From Bradyrhizobium jicamae (GTDB taxonomy: Bacteria; Pseudomonadota; Alphaproteobacteria; Rhizobiales; Xanthobacteraceae), in assembly GCF_018130695.1 (NCBI RefSeq), contig NZ_JAFCJX010000011.1, positions 211,701 through 275,700 of the forward strand: a DNA stretch of 64,000 bases, read 5' to 3'. The notes under the pieces are model-generated. The model was given only the letters and a program-made list of their open reading frames with translations, was not told the origin of the DNA and ran no database searches. Positions 59,140 through 64,000 of this stretch are shown piece after piece. Both the position numbers and the translations under genes were made by a program. How positions within the stretch are numbered: position 1 is the stretch's first letter; every line of letters begins with the position of its first letter.

Positions 59140-59802
59140 CTATTCCGCGGCCTGCGCGTTGATCTCCTCCGAGACCTGGCGGATCGCGCGCGCCAGCTGC
59201 TCGGCGGGCTGCGCGCCGGAGACGGCGTATTTCTGCGCGAACACGAAGGTCGGCACGCCGGAGATGCCTTTCTCCGCAGCCTCCTGCGCGTCCGCCGAAA
59301 TCTTTGCGACGTCCTCGTCGGTGGCAAGGCGCCGGCGCACCTCGTCGGCATCGAGCCCGACATCGGCGGCGGCCTGCACCAGCACATTGACGTCGGTCAG
59401 ATCGCCGCCATCGCGAAAGTACAATTCCATCAGCCGCTGCTTCATCTCGGGCGCCTTGTCTTTGGCTTCCGCCCAGTAAATCAGGCGGTGGCAATCGATG
59501 GTGTTGGGTTGGCGCTTCACCAGGTCCGGGCGATAGGTCAGCCCCTCCTCGCCGGCGGCGGCGACCACGCGGCCGGCGATGCCCTTGTAGGCCTCGACCG
59601 AGCCGAACTTCGCGGTGAGATATTCCTCGCGGCTGATACCTTCGCGGGGTACCCAATTGTTGAGGAAGAACGGCCGCCAATGCACCTCGACCGGAACATC
59701 AGGCACCAGCGCCAGCGCATTCTCGATCCGCTTTTTGCCGATATAGCACCAGGGGCAGACGACGTCGGAGACGATGTCGAGGCGAAGCGGTTTCATGGTC
59801 AT
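59140..59802 (-). CDS. DsbA-family (FrnE-like) thiol oxidoreductase
   Basis: A 220-residue thioredoxin-fold protein with CPWC (C16, C19) in LRLDIVSDVVCPWCYIGKKRIENAL, then the DsbA helical insert (residues ~60-180) and GISGVPTFVFAQKYAVSGAQPAE (cis-Pro loop). The FrnE/2-hydroxychromene isomerase-like group is cytosolic, and no signal is seen. ATG 59802 follows AAAGGAC; ATG 59796 is two codons later. It may aid oxidative-stress handling. Confidence 0.92.
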   Translation of the reverse strand: MTMKPLRLDIVSDVVCPWCYIGKKRIENALALVPDVPVEVHWRPFFLNNWVPREGISREEYLTAKFGSVEAYKGIAGRVVAAAGEEGLTYRPDLVKRQPNTIDCHRLIYWAEAKDKAPEMKQRLMELYFRDGGDLTDVNVLVQAAADVGLDADEVRRRLATDEDVAKISADAQEAAEKGISGVPTFVFAQKYAVSGAQPAEQLARAIRQVSEEINAQAAE

Positions 59803-59959
59803 GGCGCGTCCTTTCGGAATGAGGCCCCAAGGTAAGCCCCTGCTTCGGCAACACAAGGGCGGCGGCCGCATGTCTGCCTCACATAACCTCCGCGGTTATT
59901 GTGGGATGCGGCCAAGGTTTCCTAGAAGTCACCGCCATACGCCAAGCGGAGACGAACCA

Positions 59960-60757
59960 ATGACCGCCATTTTCCAGCCTGAAGGACAAACGTTTCGCGC
60001 CACCGAGCATGCCGGCGGTCCGTGGTCGCCGGACATGCTGCAGGGCAGCGCCACCACCGCGCTGATGACGCGCGAGGTCGAACGGCTGGCTGTGACATCC
60101 GGCTTTGCGGTCCGCCGCCTCACCTTCGACCTGTGGCGGCCGGCGGGCCTGCGCAGCTTTGAGCTCGCGACCGACCTGCTGCGCGACGGCCGCAAGGCCA
60201 AGACGCTGCAGGTGCGCCTCCTCGACGGCGAGACCGAGATCGGCCGCTGCACGGCGCTGCTCACCGCACACGGCGATGAGTCGCCCCGCGATCCCTTCGC
60301 CAAATCCGCCGCGCCGGATGCCATGCCCGAAGCCGGCACACCGCCGCCGGCCTTTGCGCAAAAATGGAGCCGCTATTTCCAGCACGTCTCGGTGCGACTG
60401 ATCGAGGGCGCGCTGGAGAAGCCAGGTCCTGCAGCCGCATGGATGCGGCTCGACGTCCCGCTGGTCGCGGGCGAGCCCAACACGCCGCTGCTGCAGGCGG
60501 TGCAGGCGGCGGATTTCTCCAGCGGGGTGGCGCAGATCGTCGACATGCGCGAATGGACCTTCATCAATCCCGAGATCAGCCTGTACTTCTTCCGCCCGCC
60601 GGAGGGCGAATGGATTTTGATCCGCTCGCGCACCTGCGTCGGCGCCGGCGGCGCGGGATTGACGACCGCGACCTTGAGCGACCGCAGCGGTCCATTCGCG
60701 GAGGTGATGCAGGCGATGAGCTTTGAACGGCGCGCGGTGCAGGCTCAAGCCTCCTGA
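59960..60757 (+). CDS. Acyl-CoA thioesterase-like double-hotdog protein
   Basis: A 265-residue TesB-like protein. The first hotdog half has PWSPDMLQGSATTALMTREVERLAVTSGFAVRRLTFDLWRPAG, and the second half has VAQIVDMREWTFINPEISLYFFRPPEGEWILIRSRTCVGAGGAGLTTATLSDRSGPFAEVMQAMSF. It should hydrolyse fatty acyl-CoAs or act as a PKS-type product releaser. GGAG lies 8 nt before ATG 59960. Its 3' end overlaps the convergent XRE gene by 13 bp. Confidence 0.88.
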   Translation: MTAIFQPEGQTFRATEHAGGPWSPDMLQGSATTALMTREVERLAVTSGFAVRRLTFDLWRPAGLRSFELATDLLRDGRKAKTLQVRLLDGETEIGRCTALLTAHGDESPRDPFAKSAAPDAMPEAGTPPPAFAQKWSRYFQHVSVRLIEGALEKPGPAAAWMRLDVPLVAGEPNTPLLQAVQAADFSSGVAQIVDMREWTFINPEISLYFFRPPEGEWILIRSRTCVGAGGAGLTTATLSDRSGPFAEVMQAMSFERRAVQAQAS

Positions 60758-61569
60758 GAAGCGAGCGCCGTCAGCACCGCCTCGGTATCGCCATCGGCCG
60801 GCATGAACATCTCGATGCGCAGCTCCTGCAGCGTGACGTCCTGAGGCGTGCCGAGCGTCAGCACCGTGCCTATCAGGCCGACGCCGATGTCGCCCTTGCG
60901 CAGCCGCACCTCGCAGAGCGGCCCCGGTGCCTCGCTCTCGTTGAGCTGCGGCGTGGCGATATCGGGCAGCTTCAAGAGCTCCCGCCAGGTCGATTGCAGC
61001 GCGAGATCGAGCGGCGCGGCCATCGCCTCGTGTCGCGCGCGGACCAGCAGGGCCGCTGCGACCTTCGGCCAATTCTCCACGAACGGCCGCAACTCGTCGG
61101 GTGCCAGGAACATTCGCATGTGATTGAGCGGCCGCTGCATCCGCTCAGGTCCCAGCAGCATCGTCATCAGCCGCGTCGCGGCGCGATTGGCTTGCAGCAC
61201 ATTCCATTGCCGGTCGGTGACGATGGCCGGGAACGGTTCGTGCCGGCGCAGCAAGAGATCGATCGCGCGTTTGGCGTCGGCGATCTCCGGGGCCGACAGA
61301 TCGCGCTCGCGATATTGCCGGGCGAAGCCGCCGGCCTCCAGCAGCGCGTTGCGGTCGCGCAGCGAGAGGCCGAGGGCTGCGGCGAGCTGCGACAGGATCT
61401 CGCGGCTCGCCACCGCCTTGCCGGTCTCGACGAAGCTCAGATGCTTGATCGAGATGTTGGCCTCGAAGGCGAGATCGGCCTGGCTCATGGCGCGCCGCCC
61501 GCGCCAGTCGCGCAGGAGATCGCCGACGGGGTTCGCCTTGAGACCGGTGGCGGGGCGTGGGTCCATCAT
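60745..61569 (-). CDS. XRE/MmyB-type transcriptional regulator 1
   Basis: A 274-residue regulator. The N-terminal HTH (LRDWRGRRAMSQADLAFEANISIKHLSFVETGKAVASREILSQLAAALGL) is followed by an MmyB-like ligand-binding domain (AIDLLLRRHEPFPAIVTDRQWNVLQANRAATRL). It is homologous to the regulator at 62212-63030. These regulators often control a neighbouring reductase, transporter or membrane protein. ATG 61569 or 61566 may start. Confidence 0.9.
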   Translation of the reverse strand: MMDPRPATGLKANPVGDLLRDWRGRRAMSQADLAFEANISIKHLSFVETGKAVASREILSQLAAALGLSLRDRNALLEAGGFARQYRERDLSAPEIADAKRAIDLLLRRHEPFPAIVTDRQWNVLQANRAATRLMTMLLGPERMQRPLNHMRMFLAPDELRPFVENWPKVAAALLVRARHEAMAAPLDLALQSTWRELLKLPDIATPQLNESEAPGPLCEVRLRKGDIGVGLIGTVLTLGTPQDVTLQELRIEMFMPADGDTEAVLTALASQEA

Positions 61570-61620
61570 CGCATTATCGGCCAGGCGTCCGTGGCTTGCA
61601 AAGGCATCGCGATGTCGCGC

Positions 61621-62169
61621 TCAGCTGGATGCAAGAGGGCGAGCCTCCATCAGATAGGCCTTGATGTCGGCGAGTCCCTGCAAAGCCGGCATCCGCTTCA
61701 TGGCCTCGCCGGCGCTGCACCAGGGATAGGGCAGCGCGGAGAGCCAGGCCATGCAAGCCGAAAGTTCATCCGCGGCGAGCACCTTCATCACTTCGATGGC
61801 AATGACAAGCTTCTCGACGTGCCCGCTGGCGCCAAAGTACCAATCGTAACGACCGCAGCCGACACGGATCTGGCCGTTAGCCTTGGCGGACATCCCAACC
61901 AGCCAATGACAAGGGAAATACTCACAAGGAACCGCCGGAGGCTCTGTGAGGCAAAACGTGAAGACATTCTCGTAGTCGATGCCGAAACGGCGGACCAGAA
62001 TATCCTCGAGCGCGACAACGCCTTTGGCCGAACTCGGGAAACTGATTGCGTCAGTCTTGACGATCATCTCAAGTTCGGCGTTTTCGGCAAACGCCTGTTT
62101 CATCAGGAACGGGCGATTGCCGTCCTTGGCAAGGATATACACTTTCACGACATCGAATGGCGTGGGCAT
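61621..62169 (-). CDS. NTF2/SnoaL-like protein
   Basis: A 182-residue protein whose first half (VVKVYILAKDGNRPFLMKQAFAENAELEMIVKTDAISFPSSAKG) matches the opening of NTF2/SnoaL-fold proteins, in which the lipid- or small-molecule-binding cone is built from curved strands. The second half (YDWYFGASGHVEKLVIAIEVMKVL) extends the fold. Several cysteines (CEYFPCHW, GCGRYDW) could bind metal. It sits between the two XRE regulators on the same strand. Function unknown. Confidence 0.68.
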   Translation of the reverse strand: MPTPFDVVKVYILAKDGNRPFLMKQAFAENAELEMIVKTDAISFPSSAKGVVALEDILVRRFGIDYENVFTFCLTEPPAVPCEYFPCHWLVGMSAKANGQIRVGCGRYDWYFGASGHVEKLVIAIEVMKVLAADELSACMAWLSALPYPWCSAGEAMKRMPALQGLADIKAYLMEARPLASS

Positions 62170-62211
62170 GCCTCAAATCCTAATCGCATTGCCAAGGGCA
62201 AACCAGATGCT

Positions 62212-63030
62212 TCAGAGCGCTGCCATCTCCTTCATGCGCCGCGCCGTCAGCTCGTCAGCTGGAAAAAACGTCTCCAGCGCGAGCTCCTGCAGCGTGATGT
62301 CGACGGGCGTGCCGAACACCATCGTGGTCGAGATGAAGCTCAGCACCTCGCCATTGAGACGCAGCTTGAACGGGAGCGCGACGTTGTTGTCGGGCGTGAT
62401 CGGGCCCGAGCGCGCCGGAATCGGATAGGACTTCAAGTCCTGATACAGTTTGAGCAGCTCCGGATCGGCGGTGGCCTCGCACTGACGATGCAGGCGCTCC
62501 AGGAGATGCGCGGCCCATTCCGGCAGGTTGACGGTGCGCGGCGCCAGCCCCTCGGGGTGGAACGCCAGGCGCAGGATGTTGAAGGGCTGGCCGAGCAGCC
62601 GCTGCGGTACGCCCTCGAGCAAGGGCGCCACCATCCGGTTGGCAGAGACCAGATTATAGTGCCGGTCGTAGGCCAGCGCCGGATTCGGCTCATGCGCCTT
62701 CAGCACCAGATTGATCGCTTCGCGCGCCGATTTCAGCGCGGGATCCTCCAGCGCGCGTTGCGGAAAGGCCGGCGCAAAGCCGGCGGCGACCAAGAGCACG
62801 TTGCGTTCGCGTAGGGGCACGTCCAGTCGCTCCGCCAGTTTGAGCACCATGTCGCGCGACGGCGCCGAGCGGCCGGTCTCGACAAAGCTCAAATGCCGTG
62901 CCGAGATCTCGGCATCGACAGCCAGATCGAGCTGGCTGAGATGGCGGCGCTGCCGCCACCCGCGCAGATGGTCGCCGATATGGATGGGTTTTGCGGGCTC
63001 GGCCCGCGCCGTGGATGCATGTGCGTTCAT
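62212..63030 (-). CDS. XRE/MmyB-type transcriptional regulator 2
   Basis: A 272-residue regulator: HTH in LRGWRQRRHLSQLDLAVDAEISARHLSFVETGRSAPSRDMVLKLAERLDV, then the MmyB-like domain LVLKAHEPNPALAYDRHYNLVSANRMVAPLL. It shares its overall plan and the HLSFVETG motif with regulator 1 upstream, so the two are paralogues. Its ATG at 63030 is divergent from the small membrane protein gene at 63131 across 100 bp, the likely site of regulation. Confidence 0.92.
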   Translation of the reverse strand: MNAHASTARAEPAKPIHIGDHLRGWRQRRHLSQLDLAVDAEISARHLSFVETGRSAPSRDMVLKLAERLDVPLRERNVLLVAAGFAPAFPQRALEDPALKSAREAINLVLKAHEPNPALAYDRHYNLVSANRMVAPLLEGVPQRLLGQPFNILRLAFHPEGLAPRTVNLPEWAAHLLERLHRQCEATADPELLKLYQDLKSYPIPARSGPITPDNNVALPFKLRLNGEVLSFISTTMVFGTPVDITLQELALETFFPADELTARRMKEMAAL

Positions 63031-63130
63031 GGTGCAAAACCTAGCATGCGGATTTCGCTCGTTCCATTACGTGCGAGGTAATCGAATTCGGACGCCGGCC
63101 GGATCATCTTCCAACCCACAGGAGATGACC

Positions 63131-63349
63131 ATGCTGATGCTGTCCTTGATCCGAGCTTTCACCGCCCTCGCCCCGCTCGCCCTCAATCTCGCGACCTGGC
63201 TGGTGGCGCGCTCCCTCAACATGCCGCAGCCGATCGTGCACGACACCGGTGTGTTCGTCGTCGCGCAGGTTTATGCCGCGGAGATGAGGGTCGGCAAGGC
63301 GCTCTGCCCGGTCCGCCTGCTGCGTCAGCTCCGCATCTGGTTCCGCTGA
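63131..63349 (+). CDS. Small membrane protein
   Basis: A 72-residue protein with one hydrophobic helix (LMLSLIRAFTALAPLALNLA, residues 2-21) and a basic C-terminus (RLLRQLRIWFR). AGGAG lies 6 nt before ATG 63131; the earlier in-frame ATG 63125 overlaps that AGGAG and is less likely. Divergent from XRE regulator 2 and followed by another membrane gene. Function unknown. Confidence 0.6.
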   Translation: MLMLSLIRAFTALAPLALNLATWLVARSLNMPQPIVHDTGVFVVAQVYAAEMRVGKALCPVRLLRQLRIWFR

Positions 63350-63380
63350 CGTCATCCAACCCAACGAGAGGAGATCCGCC

Positions 63381-63779
63381 ATGATCACAACGTCCCAGTT
63401 CCTGCGCCGCGCCCTGCTTGCCGACGCCATCTTCAGCGGCGTGTCCGCCGTCGTGATGACGCTCGACGCCGGCGCACTTGCACCTTTCCTCGGTCTGCCC
63501 GAAGCGCTGCTGCGCGAGACCGGCCTGTTCCTGATCGCGTACACGGCCCTCGTCGGCTGGCTCGGCACGCGGCCGGCCGCGCCGAAGGCGCTTGTCATGA
63601 TCGTGGTCGCCGGCAACGCCGCCTGGACGCTCGCCAGCATCGCACTGCTGTTTTCGGGGATGGTGTCGCCGAACCTGCTCGGGATTGTCGTGGTCGTCGC
63701 GCAAGCGATCGCCACGGGCGTGTTCGCCGAGCTGCAGTATGTCGGGCTGCGGAGGAGCGAGGGCGTGGTGGCGGTGTAA
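63381..63779 (+). CDS. Four-helix membrane protein
   Basis: A 132-residue protein with about four hydrophobic segments (ADAIFSGVSAVVMTLDAGAL; TGLFLIAYTALVGWLG; VMIVVAGNAAWTLASIALLF; LLGIVVVVAQAIATGVF). GAGAGGAG lies before the ATG. It is 31 bp after the small membrane gene and probably in the same transcript under XRE regulator 2. No family recognised. Confidence 0.75.
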   Translation: MITTSQFLRRALLADAIFSGVSAVVMTLDAGALAPFLGLPEALLRETGLFLIAYTALVGWLGTRPAAPKALVMIVVAGNAAWTLASIALLFSGMVSPNLLGIVVVVAQAIATGVFAELQYVGLRRSEGVVAV

Positions 63780-63793
63780 TTCACCGTGACTCG

Positions 63794-63886
63794 TAGGGTG
63801 GGCAAAGGCGCTCTTGCGCCGTGCCCACCATTCCCGGCGTGCTCGTGGTGGTGGGCACGTCGCTTCGCTCCTTTGCCCACCCTACA
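63794..63886. repeat. Palindromic repeat H
   Basis: Arms GTAGGGTGGGCAAAGGCGCTC and its near reverse complement GAGC...CTTTGCCCACCCTAC, with an inner GTGCCCACC/GGTGGGCAC pair. It follows the last gene of the window. Confidence 0.88.
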
Positions 63887-63894
63887 GCAGCTTG

Positions 63895-64000
63895 CCGTGC
63901 GTTCGCATTCTCGCGACATGTTCTGCCCGAGTTGTCCATCTCGTTCCGCCCTCTCTCGATAGCGAGGGCGCAGGGAAGACCGGGTGCACGCCGCACCCGC
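63895..64000 (-). repeat. Dispersed repeat, family G copy 2 (runs off the window edge)
   Basis: The reverse complement reads GCGGGTGCGGCGTGCACCCG...GAGAGAGGGCGGAACGAGATGG...ATGTCGCGAGAA, matching 22811-22915 at about 90% by eye. The element continues past base 64000. Confidence 0.82.

Overview
The window looks like a chromosomal segment of a Bradyrhizobium-type alphaproteobacterium. It is GC-rich, RecA, PurC, AlaS and the glycine-cleavage proteins match what I recall of Bradyrhizobium, recA carries an alphaproteobacterial LexA box (GTTC-N7-GTTC), a DUF1476 (ATP synthase zeta) gene is present, and gene boundaries carry many short palindromic repeats of the kind that litter Bradyrhizobium genomes. 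No rRNA, tRNA, CRISPR array or intact insertion sequence was seen.

Layout. 1-3.3 kb: the end of a membrane TPR-like gene, a Bug-type binding protein and the purine genes purQ-purS-purC, all on the minus strand. 3.6-5.9 kb: DUF1476 and a purB whose sequence resembles the actinobacterial form. 6.0-12.2 kb: a minus-strand operon of acyl-CoA dehydrogenase-like protein, rhodanese, NrtA-like ABC transporter and cyanase, with palindromic repeats at three successive gene boundaries. 12.3-17.8 kb: osmC and a tetR around a perfect 28-bp palindrome, then a GntR-centred divergent cluster (RHH protein, DUF1989, flavin reductase; BMP-type binding protein). 18.2-22.0 kb: LysR divergent from a tightly overlapping MFS-CMD-cupin-monooxygenase operon. 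22.1-24.3 kb: a small double-glycine-leader peptide gene, a repeat mosaic, and a trmJ fused to a DUF559 nuclease-like domain. 24.6-32.2 kb: a hydrolase with a polytopic membrane tail, icd, a DUF3455 gene, a cyclic-nucleotide-binding K+ channel and alaS. 32.3-37.0 kb: a tandem glycine riboswitch and gcvT-gcvH-gcvP. 37.2-39.9 kb: a thioesterase, a WGGxHL-type protein and recA. 39.9-41.4 kb: a gene-poor mosaic with a decayed phage-type P63C-like fragment. 41.4-50.2 kb: small secreted proteins and lipoproteins, amidase, thioesterase, HdeA-like protein, PQQ dehydrogenase and a caspase-like protein. 50.2-58.4 kb: a TpsB-type outer-membrane transporter divergent from FecR and CHASE2-PAS-GGDEF-EAL genes, then a FemAB/GNAT-like acyltransferase and a transglutaminase. 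58.4-64.0 kb: NIPSNAP, a DsbA-like oxidoreductase, an acyl-CoA thioesterase, two paralogous XRE regulators around an NTF2-like gene, two small membrane proteins, and a repeat copy running off the right edge.

How genes work together. Purine synthesis, one-carbon metabolism (riboswitch-controlled glycine cleavage), the TCA cycle (icd), translation (alaS, trmJ) and DNA repair (recA) form the conserved backbone. Accessory islands between them deal with cyanate and sulfur compounds, quinone or oxidative stress, and envelope signalling. The least explained arrangement is the TpsB / FecR / CHASE2-c-di-GMP cluster at 50.2-56.2 kb. The GG-leader peptide and the TrmJ-DUF559 fusion are the other items most worth following up.
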